The notes beneath the pieces are model-generated. The model worked only from the letters and a program-made list of their open reading frames with translations, was not told the DNA's origin and made no database searches. From the NCBI RefSeq assembly GCF_011603255.1, contig NZ_JAANCM010000002.1, positions 496,001 to 560,000 of the forward strand: 64,000 bases of DNA. The letters are read 5' to 3'. A program made the position numbers and the translations under genes. This stretch comes from Ferranicluibacter rubi (lineage in GTDB: Bacteria > Pseudomonadota > Alphaproteobacteria > Rhizobiales > Rhizobiaceae). Below are positions 28,036-36,471 of the stretch, piece by piece; position 1 is the first letter of the stretch, and each line of letters starts with the position of its first letter.

Positions 28036-28098
28036 GCCTTGGGATCTACCCCAGAGGGAGACCTCACAGAGCTTTGCAGAGGTGCAGGCTCCCAAGGC
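28036..28098 (+). promoter_or_regulatory. Foldable 5' leader of the unknown gene
   Basis: A perfect 9-bp closing stem (28036-28044 with 28090-28098) encloses 45 bases, within which 28061-28065 pairs with 28079-28083. The structure ends 10 bases before the AAGGAG ribosome site at 28109-28114. The arrangement would suit translational control or a cis-acting RNA element, but no known riboswitch class is recognised. Confidence 0.4.
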
Positions 28099-28121
28099 GT
28101 TGAGGCGCAAGGAGCGTATCC

Positions 28122-28778
28122 ATGCAGATTGCAGGCAAGACCATCACCGCGACCAATGATACCGGCCAGCGCAATGTGCGTCCGCAGGTCCAGGTTCGGC
28201 CGGATGTGGACAGCCGTGACGCCCCGGTTCCCGCGGTCGTCATCGGCGGCAATTACGACCCGTCCTCCCGCGTCTCCCTTTCCGCTGAAACCTTGCTCTT
28301 CCTTTCTCGAACGCGGCGGGCCCAGGAAAAATATCCGCCGCTGACGCGCGACGAATGGAACAACAAGCTCTCGCCGCAGCTTGCCGCCCGCGAGTACCAG
28401 GCCTTCGGCAAGTATGGGGAAACCGGCGACTACAAGGCCTATTACCGCGGCTTCATCGACTATTACGACAACCTGCGTCCAGACGATCAGCACAGCCTTC
28501 GCTATTTCGGCACCCGCGACGCCGCTGTCGCAGGGCTGCGCTCCATGGAGTACGAGGATGAGTCGGGCCTCGATGCGGCAGGTGGTTTCCAGACGCTGGT
28601 CGATGTGCTTTTGGACGGAGAGAAGCCCACGCCATCGGATCAAGCCGGCGATGCGCCGGGCGTGATGATCACGGGCGACATGTTCGGTTGGGACAGTGGC
28701 TCGGTCTCCTACGAGGACGTCACCGAAAGCCGCGCCGAACATTCCGAGATCGAGCGCTTCTACCGAGAAAGCTTTTGA
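28122..28778 (+). CDS. Conserved-looking protein of unknown function
   Basis: I do not recognise this 218-residue protein. It has no signal peptide or membrane segment and looks soluble. The middle (about 60-145) is rich in Tyr, Arg and Asp with a likely helical pattern (Arg-Asp-Glu-Trp-Asn-Asn-Lys-Leu, then a Tyr-Lys-Ala-Tyr-Tyr-Arg-Gly-Phe-Ile-Asp-Tyr-Tyr stretch). The N-terminal 50 residues and the acidic C-terminal 60 look flexible. An AAGGAG site sits 7 bases before the ATG. Upstream are a perfect CtrA-type box and a foldable leader, and downstream is an NlpD/DipM-like lipoprotein, which hints at a cell-cycle or envelope role. That is inference only. Confidence 0.7.
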   Translation: MQIAGKTITATNDTGQRNVRPQVQVRPDVDSRDAPVPAVVIGGNYDPSSRVSLSAETLLFLSRTRRAQEKYPPLTRDEWNNKLSPQLAAREYQAFGKYGETGDYKAYYRGFIDYYDNLRPDDQHSLRYFGTRDAAVAGLRSMEYEDESGLDAAGGFQTLVDVLLDGEKPTPSDQAGDAPGVMITGDMFGWDSGSVSYEDVTESRAEHSEIERFYRESF

Positions 28779-28846
28779 TCTTTCTGTGGATTCCGACGAT
28801 CGCGATCATCACGCACACGGTTAAAACCACAAAGGATGACTGGGTC

Positions 28847-28862
28847 TTAACCCGCCGGTAAC
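28847..28862 (+). promoter_or_regulatory. Near-match CtrA-type site before the M23 lipoprotein gene
   Basis: TTAA-N7-GTAAC (28847-28862), one base away from TTAA-N7-TTAAC, lies 55 bases before the ATG at 28918. It is the second such element within 900 bases, which makes chance less likely but does not prove binding. Confidence 0.35.
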
Positions 28863-28917
28863 TCTAATACGTTTTAATAAACCTACATCGGGGCTGTGTT
28901 CCAAGTAGGTAAGCGTC

Positions 28918-30480
28918 ATGCGTTTGAGTGTATCGTCATCTGTTCATAAATCGGTCATCCGTCTGGGAGTGGCCGTTCTCCTGGCGAGCGCGGCGAGTGG
29001 CTGCAGTTCGGACTCGTCCCGGTTCGGAGGGTTGTTTTCCCGCTCGTCCGACCTGACGACAAATTCCATTCCCAGCGCTTCCGTGCCGGTTCCGCGTGGA
29101 GACGTCGACGGCAGCGGCAACATGCCGCCCATGTCGAACACCCGCCAGGCGGCGGTCAGTCAGTCTTTCCCGGATCCGGTCAATGCGACGCCGGTGTCCC
29201 GCACACGCGTTGCCTCGACGCCAATGAATGTTCAGCGGACGACCCTTGCTGAGCCGACCCGTCGTCCGAGCGCTCAACCTTTCCCGTCTGAAGCGTCTTC
29301 CGCACAGCGCGGCGCGCCGGCACTGGCGACACCCGATCCGGTGAATACCGCGACCGTTCGTTCGTCCAGCGGCTGGTCCACCGTTAATGCTCCGGCTGTG
29401 CTGATGCGTCAGGGCGATACGACGGCATCTTTGGCAACCCGCTTCGGCGTGCCGGAAAAGGAAATCCTGAAGGCCAACGGCCTGAAGCGCGGCTCCGACG
29501 CCGAGCCGGGTCAGCGCATTCTAATCCCCACCTACGGTGCGGCCGGCAGCGCTGCCAAGGCATCGGCGTCCCAGGCTGCGACGGCCCTTGATGTCGATAA
29601 GCAGAAGAACAAGCCGGTCCTGCCGGAAAACCGCGACGTCGCCATCCTGCCGACCCAGACGCAGAGCCGCGAAAAGGGCTCGACCGCGAACGGCACCACG
29701 GCCGGCAAGCAGCCGGTGGCCGGCGAAGGCGACAAGGCAGGGACCTACACGGTGAAGGCAGGCGATTCGCTGAATCGCATCGCCAAGGCCAATGGTGTCT
29801 CCGTCGATCAGCTGCGCGCTGAAAACGGCCTGACGAATGGCGCGATCCGTGTCGGCCAGGCTCTGAAGCTGCCGAAGACGACCTCGGTTGCCCGCAATAC
29901 GGCCCAGCCCGGTACCGACGACGTCACCACGGCATCCGTCGCTCCGAAGGCTGCGGCCCCGAAGGTTGAGCCGAAGACGGCAAAGGTCGAACAGGCCAAA
30001 GCCGATGCGTCCAAGCCGACGGAGTATACCCCGGCCGTTGCCAAGCAGTCGGTCAATGAGGTCGCCGCCAAGGATGATGGTTCCGATGCGCCGAAGGCAA
30101 CCGGCATCAGCAAGTATCGCTGGCCGGTGCGCGGTGCGGTCGTTGCTGGCTACGGCGCCAATGTCGAGGGCAACCGCAATGACGGCATCAACATCTCGGT
30201 GCCCGAGGGGACCCCGATCAAGGCAGCCGAAAACGGCGTGGTCATCTACTCCGGCAGCAGCCTGAAGGAACTCGGGAACGCAGTTCTCGTGCGTCACGAC
30301 GACGGCACGGTCACCGTCTATGGCAACGCTTCCGAGCTGAAGGTGCAGCGCGGCCAGAAGATCCAGCGCGGCCAGACACTTGCAGCATCCGGCATGAGCG
30401 GCACCGCGACCCAGCCGCAGGTGCACTTCGAAGTCCGCAAGAACGCGACGGCTGTGAACCCAGCGACCTATCTCGAATAG
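28918..30480 (+). CDS. NlpD/DipM-like LysM and M23-domain lipoprotein
   Basis: Outer-membrane or periplasmic lipoprotein that probably acts on or regulates peptidoglycan splitting at division. The 520-residue product has a lipobox ending in Cys29, a first LysM around 159-205, a second LysM around 273-318, and a C-terminal LytM/M23 domain (about 395-518). The M23 domain looks degenerate: where active enzymes have His-x3-Asp, the sequence reads Asn-Asp-Gly-Ile-Asn, while the later His-Phe-Glu segment remains. As in E. coli NlpD, it may therefore activate an amidase rather than cut the wall itself. Its place between pcm and the DUF815 gene is conserved in rhizobia. A terminator follows. Confidence 0.87.
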   Translation: MRLSVSSSVHKSVIRLGVAVLLASAASGCSSDSSRFGGLFSRSSDLTTNSIPSASVPVPRGDVDGSGNMPPMSNTRQAAVSQSFPDPVNATPVSRTRVASTPMNVQRTTLAEPTRRPSAQPFPSEASSAQRGAPALATPDPVNTATVRSSSGWSTVNAPAVLMRQGDTTASLATRFGVPEKEILKANGLKRGSDAEPGQRILIPTYGAAGSAAKASASQAATALDVDKQKNKPVLPENRDVAILPTQTQSREKGSTANGTTAGKQPVAGEGDKAGTYTVKAGDSLNRIAKANGVSVDQLRAENGLTNGAIRVGQALKLPKTTSVARNTAQPGTDDVTTASVAPKAAAPKVEPKTAKVEQAKADASKPTEYTPAVAKQSVNEVAAKDDGSDAPKATGISKYRWPVRGAVVAGYGANVEGNRNDGINISVPEGTPIKAAENGVVIYSGSSLKELGNAVLVRHDDGTVTVYGNASELKVQRGQKIQRGQTLAASGMSGTATQPQVHFEVRKNATAVNPATYLE

Positions 30481-30504
30481 GGCGTTTCTTTCCACGGACT
30501 GAAA

Positions 30505-30537
30505 ACAAAAAATCCCCGGCTTGCCGGGGATTTTGCA
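30505..30537. terminator. Bidirectional terminator between the M23 gene and the DUF815 gene
   Basis: A perfect 11-bp stem (30510-30520 with 30523-30533) is flanked by an A-run on the left and a T-run on the right, so it can serve the forward lipoprotein gene and the reverse ATPase gene, whose ends converge here. Confidence 0.85.
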
Positions 30538-30555
30538 TATCAGGATTTGTGTCGC

Positions 30556-31449
30556 TTATTGCGCTGGCTTGCCATTGTCGGTATCCGCAATCCGCGTGCG
30601 CGTCCGGCCCGCGAGATCCTGAATGAACTGCCAGGCCACACGACCGGACCGCCCGCCGCGCGTCGTGCTCCATTCGAGTGACTGCGCATGCAGCTCTTCC
30701 CGGTAGATCGCGATGGCGAAATGCCGGGCATAGGCGTCGATCATCGCGAGATAATCCTCCTGGCTGCACTTGTAGAAGCCGAGCCACAGACCGAATCGAT
30801 CCGACAGGGAGACTTTCTCCTCCACCGCCTCCGAAGGGTTGATCGCCGTCGAGCGCTCGTTTTCCATCATGTCGCGGGGCAGGAGGTGGCGGCGGTTCGA
30901 GGTTGCGTAGAGGAGCACATTGCCCGGACGCCCTTCGATGCCGCCGTCCAGCACGGCTTTCAGCGATTTGTACGAGGTGTCGTCATGATCGAACGACAGG
31001 TCGTCGCAAAAGACGATGAAGGGAACGGATGCCGCCTTTAGGATCTCCATGAGCTGCGGCAGGGTAGCGATATCCTCGCGGTGCACCTCGACCAGCTTGA
31101 GCGGAACGCCCGTCCGCTGGAGGACGGCGGCGTGCACGGACTTCACGAGCGACGACTTGCCCATGCCGCGCGCACCCCAGAGAAGCACGTTGTTTGCCGG
31201 AAAACCTTCTGCAAAGCGCAGCGTGTTGTCGAGAAGGATATCGCGCACATGATCGACGCTCTGGATGAGGGAGAGATCGATCCGGTTCGGCCGCGCGACG
31301 GGCTGCAGATGGGCCCGCGCCGGCGCCCAGACGAAGCATTCCGCGGCGTCGAGATCGTTGACCGCAGGGGCAGGGCCCGCAATACGCTCCACCGCTGCAG
31401 ACAGTCGGCGAACCTCGTCCATCAGCCGTTCGAGTGTCGCTTCGCTCAT
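30556..31449 (-). CDS. DUF815 AAA+ ATPase
   Basis: Predicted P-loop ATPase of unknown cellular role. The 297-residue product has a Walker A Gly-Ala-Arg-Gly-Met-Gly-Lys-Ser (92-99), a Walker B-like hydrophobic strand ending Cys-Asp-Asp-Leu, a sensor-type Thr-Ser-Asn, and an arginine-rich C-terminal helical region. The DUF815 family is widely conserved beside yajC-secDF in alphaproteobacteria. It is convergent with the M23 gene and divergent from yajC. Confidence 0.88.
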   Translation of the reverse strand: MSEATLERLMDEVRRLSAAVERIAGPAPAVNDLDAAECFVWAPARAHLQPVARPNRIDLSLIQSVDHVRDILLDNTLRFAEGFPANNVLLWGARGMGKSSLVKSVHAAVLQRTGVPLKLVEVHREDIATLPQLMEILKAASVPFIVFCDDLSFDHDDTSYKSLKAVLDGGIEGRPGNVLLYATSNRRHLLPRDMMENERSTAINPSEAVEEKVSLSDRFGLWLGFYKCSQEDYLAMIDAYARHFAIAIYREELHAQSLEWSTTRGGRSGRVAWQFIQDLAGRTRTRIADTDNGKPAQ

Positions 31450-31599
31450 GTCGGTCTCCTCCGGTCCGCTGTGCCTTGAGGTGCGCTTGCACCTGATCCG
31501 GCTGCGCTAACACGCGTCTTGATCTGGGGAAAGGTCACTTGGCGGCCGAAAAGTCCTTCTGCGCCGGGATAAACTATGCGAGAGGCAGGGTTCGGCGCG

Positions 31600-31627
31600 T
31601 TGCAATCGCAGCGGCCATTCTTATAGT
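31600..31627 (+). promoter_or_regulatory. Putative sigma-70 promoter of yajC-secDF
   Basis: TTGCAA (31600-31605), a 16-base spacer and TATAGT (31622-31627), 67 bases before the yajC start. It is placed between the divergent DUF815 and yajC genes. Confidence 0.45.
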
Positions 31628-31693
31628 GCGGCCATTCCGCGAAAGGGCGTTCCGCCCATCCGGCCGCAATTGTTGTTATTTGAGGAGTGATCG

Positions 31694-32029
31694 ATGTTCA
31701 TTACGGAAGCTTTCGCGCAGACGCCAGGTGCAACCGGCGCCGGCAGCGCGGACATTCTCATGTCCATCCTGCCGTTCCTGCTGATCTTCGTCGTGATGTA
31801 CTTCCTGATCATCCGTCCGCAGCGCACGGCGCTGAAGCGTCGCGAGGAACTGCTGAAGAACATCCGCCGCGGCGATCAGGTCGTCACCGGCGGTGGCATT
31901 GTCGGCAAGGTCACGAAGGTCATCGACGACGGTGAGCTCGAAGTGGAAATTGCTGACGGCATCAAGATTCGTGTGGTACGCAGTGGTGTGACCGAAGTCC
32001 GCGTCAAGGGCGAACCCGTAAAGGAATAA
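31694..32029 (+). CDS. yajC: YajC, preprotein translocase accessory subunit
   Basis: Small inner-membrane protein that associates with SecDF. The 111-residue product has one membrane helix (about 24-41) followed by Ile-Arg-Pro-Gln-Arg and a small basic domain with Gly-Asp-x-Val-Val-Thr-Gly-Gly-Gly-Ile. secDF follows after 59 bases, as usual. Confidence 0.95.
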   Translation: MFITEAFAQTPGATGAGSADILMSILPFLLIFVVMYFLIIRPQRTALKRREELLKNIRRGDQVVTGGGIVGKVTKVIDDGELEVEIADGIKIRVVRSGVTEVRVKGEPVKE

Positions 32030-32088
32030 CGGGCCGCTGCGGCAAAGACGACGATCCGATCGATCCACTGCGAAGCGCCGGGAGCGTC

Positions 32089-34617
32089 ATGCCGCAAACC
32101 TCACGCTGGGGAACTGTCCTCGTCTGGCTCGTCGTTCTCGCGAGTCTCGTCGTGGCCCTGCCGAACGTGCTGCCACGTTCGCTTCTCGATAGCCTGCCGG
32201 ACTGGGTTCCAGCCCGCCAGGTTGCGCTCGGGCTCGATCTTTCCGGCGGCTCGCGCATCGTGCTCAAGGTCGAGCGCGACGATGTGGCCAGGACCCGGCT
32301 GCAGGCCGCGACGGACGCCGTCGCGGCGCAATTGCGCAATGCCAATCTCGCCTATACCGATCTTTCGGGCACCGGCGAGGAGGTCACCTTCTCCCTTCAG
32401 GATGCCGCCCAGGCAGCGACGCTGCCGCAGGTCCTGGCGCCGTTGACCGGCGTGGTCGATCGCGGTCGCGGCGGCAAGGCCGTCAGCGAGTTGCGTTTCG
32501 TCGGCACCACCGATGGCCAATCGCAACTGGTCCTGACGCCGGAAGGCGTCGATGCGCGTCTCGCCGACGCGGTTGCCGACAGCATCGGCGTTCTCGAGCG
32601 ACGCCTCGTCGAGCTCGGCGTCGTTGCGCCGCGGTTGGGGCGCCAGGGTGCCGACCGGATCGTGGTGCAGGTTCCCGGTCTCTATGATTCCGAGCAGCTG
32701 AAGACCGTTCTGGGGCAGGGCGGCGCATTCTCGTTCCGCATCGTCGATATGTCCACGACCGTCGAGCAGGCCGTGACCGGTTCGCCGCCGGCAGGCTCTG
32801 AGGTTCTCTATTCGGCGGAAGATCCACCGGTTGCCACGCTCGTACGGCGCCAGCCGGCGGTAACGACAGCCGATATCGCGGATGCCACGGCCACGACGGA
32901 CACGCAGAACGGCGCTCCGGTGGTCGATCTGGTCTTTACCGAAGACGGTGCACGGCGATTCACCGAGGCGACCAAAGCGGTTGCCGGTACCACCATGGCC
33001 GTCGTTCTCGACGGCTCGGTCATTGCCACCCCTCTCATTCGCGAAGCCGTGACCGACGGCCGCATGCGGGTCGTTGCCGACATGACGCCGGAGGGCGCTC
33101 AGGATCTGGCGCTGGTCCTGCGCGCCGGCGCCCTGCCGGCCTCTATCTCCGTTGCCGAGGAGCGCACCATCGGCGCCGGCCGCGGTTCCGATAGCATCGA
33201 GTCCATGCTGATCGCCGGCGCCATCGGCACGGTCATCATCATCGCCTTCATGGTCGGCTTCTACGGACGCTTCGGCGTCGTCGCCAGCATTGCCGTCGTC
33301 CTCAACGTCGTGATGATCGTCGCCGTCCTCACCGCAACCGGCCTGCCGCTGACGCTTCCGGGGCTCGCCGGCATCGTGCTGACGATCGGCATGGCAGTGG
33401 ATTCCAACGTGCTGATCTTCGAGCGGTTTCGCGAAGAGGCGGCCGCCGGCCGCGATTTCCGTCAGGCGATCCAGCTCGGCTTCGCCCGCGCCTTCGGCGC
33501 CATCGTGGATGCGAATATCACCACGCTGATCGCCGCGATCATTCTTCTCTATCTCGGCAGCGGCTCCATTCGCGGCTTCGCCGTCACGCTCGCCATCGGT
33601 ATCGTCACGACGCTCTTCACAGCCTTTACGCTCACCCGCGTGATGCTGGAGGCGTGGCAGCGTCGGCGCCCGCGCAAGCGCCTGCCGCGGGGCATCAAGA
33701 CCGCGATGTTCGATCACCTCTCGTTCCGCTTCATGGCAGCGCGCCGCTACGTCTTCTCCGTCACGGCCGCGCTGTCTATTCTCACCGTCGTGCTGTTCGG
33801 CCTGTTCGGTATCAATCTCGGTATCGATTTCTCCGGCGGTTCGGTCATCGAGGTCCAGGCCCGCGAGGGCAACGCCAATATTGGGGATATCCGCGCACGG
33901 CTCGACCAGCTCAATCTCGGCGACATCTCGGTCGAGCCTTATGGTTCGCCCCGCGATGCCGTCATTCGCGTCCAGTCGCGCGATGGCGGGGAGAATGCCG
34001 AGCAGACTGCGGTCATCCTGATCCGCGATGAGCTGGACAGCGCCTACGAGCTTCGCCGTGTCGAGGTCGTCGGTCCGACGGTGTCAGAAACCCTGACCCG
34101 CTCCGCCACCATCGGCGTCGCAATCTCCCTGCTCGGTATCCTTCTCTACATCTGGGCGCGATATGAGTGGCAGTTCGCGGCCGGCGCCATCGTTGCAACG
34201 CTGCACGATGTCATCCTGACGATGGGACTTTTCGTCGTCACCGGTATGGAGTTCAACCTCACCAGCGTCGCGGCGCTGCTGACCATCGTCGGCTATTCGC
34301 TGAACGACACGGTCATCGTCTATGATCGCATCCGCGAGAATCTCAATCGCTTCCCGCGCATGCCCCTGCCGATCCTGATCGATACCGCCATCAACCAGAC
34401 GCTGTCGCGCACCGTGCTGACGGGCGCGACGACGCTGCTGGCTCTGGCGGCGCTCAGCCTCTTCGGCAGCGACACGATCCGGCCGTTTGCCGTCGTCCTG
34501 ATGTTCGGGGTGGCCGTGGCGACCTTCTCCTCCATCTATGTCGCTGGGCCGGTGCTCATCCTCTTCCGGCTGAAGCGTGCCCGCGCCCGGGCGCGCGACA
34601 TGCAGGGAGCAGCGTGA
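32089..34617 (+). CDS. secDF: Fused SecD-SecF protein translocase subunit
   Basis: Proton-driven motor that pulls secreted proteins through SecYEG. The 842-residue product joins SecD (about 1-525) and SecF (about 545-842) in one chain, the form typical of Rhizobiales. SecD has the Asp-Leu-x-Gly-Gly-Ser motif after the first helix and a long periplasmic P1 domain; SecF has Gly-Ile-Asp-Phe-x-Gly-Gly-Ser after its first helix. About 12 membrane helices are visible. The stop codon shares one base with the start of the next gene. Confidence 0.97.
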   Translation: MPQTSRWGTVLVWLVVLASLVVALPNVLPRSLLDSLPDWVPARQVALGLDLSGGSRIVLKVERDDVARTRLQAATDAVAAQLRNANLAYTDLSGTGEEVTFSLQDAAQAATLPQVLAPLTGVVDRGRGGKAVSELRFVGTTDGQSQLVLTPEGVDARLADAVADSIGVLERRLVELGVVAPRLGRQGADRIVVQVPGLYDSEQLKTVLGQGGAFSFRIVDMSTTVEQAVTGSPPAGSEVLYSAEDPPVATLVRRQPAVTTADIADATATTDTQNGAPVVDLVFTEDGARRFTEATKAVAGTTMAVVLDGSVIATPLIREAVTDGRMRVVADMTPEGAQDLALVLRAGALPASISVAEERTIGAGRGSDSIESMLIAGAIGTVIIIAFMVGFYGRFGVVASIAVVLNVVMIVAVLTATGLPLTLPGLAGIVLTIGMAVDSNVLIFERFREEAAAGRDFRQAIQLGFARAFGAIVDANITTLIAAIILLYLGSGSIRGFAVTLAIGIVTTLFTAFTLTRVMLEAWQRRRPRKRLPRGIKTAMFDHLSFRFMAARRYVFSVTAALSILTVVLFGLFGINLGIDFSGGSVIEVQAREGNANIGDIRARLDQLNLGDISVEPYGSPRDAVIRVQSRDGGENAEQTAVILIRDELDSAYELRRVEVVGPTVSETLTRSATIGVAISLLGILLYIWARYEWQFAAGAIVATLHDVILTMGLFVVTGMEFNLTSVAALLTIVGYSLNDTVIVYDRIRENLNRFPRMPLPILIDTAINQTLSRTVLTGATTLLALAALSLFGSDTIRPFAVVLMFGVAVATFSSIYVAGPVLILFRLKRARARARDMQGAA

Positions 34618-35003
34618 TGCGCCGACCGATCGAAGTTCGCAATGCCCATTTTCCCGGCCGCGCGCCCATCGACGCCTACGGCAATGGCGGTTTCCGCTTT
34701 GCCGGCATGTCGCATCGCGGCTCGCTCCTGCTGCTTCCCTCGGGAATCTATGGCTGGGAGAGGCAAGAAGGAGAGCCACTGACCGCTGCCGATTTCGATC
34801 GCGTGATCGCCGAGGCCGGCGACATCGAAGTCATCCTTGTCGGAACCGGCGCCAACATCCGGCCGCTTGCGGGCGACGTGAAAACGGCCTTCCGCAGTCG
34901 ATCCATCTCATCGGATCCGATGAGCACGGGTGCCGCAGTTCGGACCTACAACATCATGCTGGCCGAAGAGCGCAACGTTGCCGCCGCTCTCATCGCCGTG
35001 TGA
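34617..35003 (+). CDS. Mth938/NDUFAF3-like domain protein
   Basis: Small soluble protein (128 residues) of the Mth938 fold, related to eukaryotic NDUFAF3, which helps assemble respiratory complex I; the bacterial role is unproven. Visible features are the Tyr-Gly-x-Gly-Gly-Phe-Arg-Phe block and Ile-Leu-Val-Gly-Thr-Gly in the middle. The ATG at 34617 overlaps the secDF stop by one base and follows GGAG, so translation is probably coupled. A squalene-synthase-like gene related to NDUFAF6 follows 14 bases later. Confidence 0.82.
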   Translation: MRRPIEVRNAHFPGRAPIDAYGNGGFRFAGMSHRGSLLLLPSGIYGWERQEGEPLTAADFDRVIAEAGDIEVILVGTGANIRPLAGDVKTAFRSRSISSDPMSTGAAVRTYNIMLAEERNVAAALIAV

Positions 35004-35017
35004 CGTGAACGATTCCC

Positions 35018-35896
35018 ATGTCCGATACATCAACGCCTGACACTGCACCCGGCATGCCCGATTTTTCAGCGAGCCTCGCAGCACTCCGCGAAAGCGACCG
35101 CGACCGCTATCTTGCCTGTTTGTTGGCGCCCTCGGAAAAACGGGGGCCTTTGGCTGCACTCTACGCGTTCCATGCCGAGATCGCCCGCGTCCGCGATGTC
35201 GTGCGTGAGCCGCTTCCCGGCGAAATCCGCCTGCAATGGTGGCGCGATGCGTTGGAGGATACGACCGGTTCCAAGGCCGATGGCAATCCGCTCGCCGAAG
35301 CGCTGCTGCACGCCATCCGCGACGCGCATCTGCCGATCGGCGTGCTGCTCGACATGATCGACGCTCGCGTATTCGATCTTTATGACGACCCGATGGAAAG
35401 CCGGAGCGCACTGGAAGGCTATGCCGGCGAAACCGCCTCGGCCCTAATCCAGCTCGCCTGCCTCATCCTCGATCCGGAAACCGCGCGCGGCTCGGCCGAT
35501 GCCGCCGGCCATGCGGGCGTCGCCCAGACGATTGCCGGGCTCCTGATGCTCGGCCCCATTCACCGACAGCGCGGCCAAGTCTATTTCCCCGCCGACCTTC
35601 TGACAGCCACCGGGCTCGACCGGACATCTTTCCTGAATGGTGCGGATCGTGCGGCCGTCACACGGGCGGTGCACGCTTTGGCCGGGCTCGGGCGGGAGCA
35701 CCTGGGCAAGGCGCGGGCGGCATCGCCATCCATCTCGCGGCAGAATCGGCCCGCCTTCGCGACCGTAGCCCTTGCCGAAAAGGTTTTCGCGCGTGCAGAG
35801 AAGACGGGCGCCGATATTTTCGACCATTCCATCGTTCCACCGCAATGGCGGAGGCAATGGTGGATGTGGCGCGCAGCTCAAAGTGGTCGCTGGTAG
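35018..35896 (+). CDS. Squalene/phytoene synthase-like protein (NDUFAF6-type)
   Basis: The 292-residue protein has the squalene/phytoene synthase fold, for example Ala-Leu-Tyr-Ala-Phe-His-x-Glu-Ile near 47-55 and Trp-Trp-Arg-Asp-Ala-Leu near 74-79. The first Asp-rich metal site of true prenyl synthases is not intact (His-Ala-Glu-Ile-Ala-Arg-Val-Arg-Asp). This fits the branch that includes the complex I assembly factor NDUFAF6 better than a carotenoid or hopanoid enzyme; no terpenoid genes are nearby. Its pairing with an NDUFAF3-like gene supports this. Function remains inferred. Confidence 0.72.
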   Translation: MSDTSTPDTAPGMPDFSASLAALRESDRDRYLACLLAPSEKRGPLAALYAFHAEIARVRDVVREPLPGEIRLQWWRDALEDTTGSKADGNPLAEALLHAIRDAHLPIGVLLDMIDARVFDLYDDPMESRSALEGYAGETASALIQLACLILDPETARGSADAAGHAGVAQTIAGLLMLGPIHRQRGQVYFPADLLTATGLDRTSFLNGADRAAVTRAVHALAGLGREHLGKARAASPSISRQNRPAFATVALAEKVFARAEKTGADIFDHSIVPPQWRRQWWMWRAAQSGRW

Positions 35897-36037
35897 GTCT
35901 TGGCACATTCGCGCAAGCCACGCGCGCTACAGGAATCCTCCATCAGATTGCAGGAAATCGCCTCTGATTTGCGGCAAACGATAACATCGGGATGAAGCCG
36001 GTCCGTGATACGCCCGGCCGGAGAATGGAAAGATGCG

Positions 36038-36451
36038 ATGATATCCTGGTTTGCCATCGTCGCATCGCTGTTTGCAGCGGCCTACATCTACCAGCGCATG
36101 AAGCGGCAGGAAGCCGAGGATCTGTCGGAACCGGACGAGGGACAGGCTATTCTCGATTTCGGCCGCGCCTTCCCGGATGAGGCGATCCGGGCCATTCATC
36201 CCACGGCCGACGGCCATGCTTTCTTCGTGAGACTGCATGACGGCAAGGCGGGCATCGTGCTGTCGCAGGGGCGGCACTATCTCTGCCACCTGATCGTTCC
36301 GGGCAAGGTAAGGATCACCCACGCCCAAAGCGGCCGTGGCCTCGCTTTGTCGTTCAACGACACGGCGACCTTCGACGGAACCTACGAGTTTCCCAATGCC
36401 GAAACAGCCGCCGAGGTCTCTCTCTGGATCCTCGGCAGCTTCAGTTCCTGA
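36038..36451 (+). CDS. Small membrane-anchored protein of unknown function
   Basis: The 137-residue product starts at the ATG at 36038, which places one membrane helix at the N-terminus (about 2-17), followed by a charged linker and a compact beta-rich domain. I recognise no named family. It is in the same direction as the secDF group but 141 bases away, and is convergent with trmFO, with 20 bases between the stops. Confidence 0.65.
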   Translation: MISWFAIVASLFAAAYIYQRMKRQEAEDLSEPDEGQAILDFGRAFPDEAIRAIHPTADGHAFFVRLHDGKAGIVLSQGRHYLCHLIVPGKVRITHAQSGRGLALSFNDTATFDGTYEFPNAETAAEVSLWILGSFSS

Positions 36452-36471
36452 ACCAGACGGACAGGCCAGAC

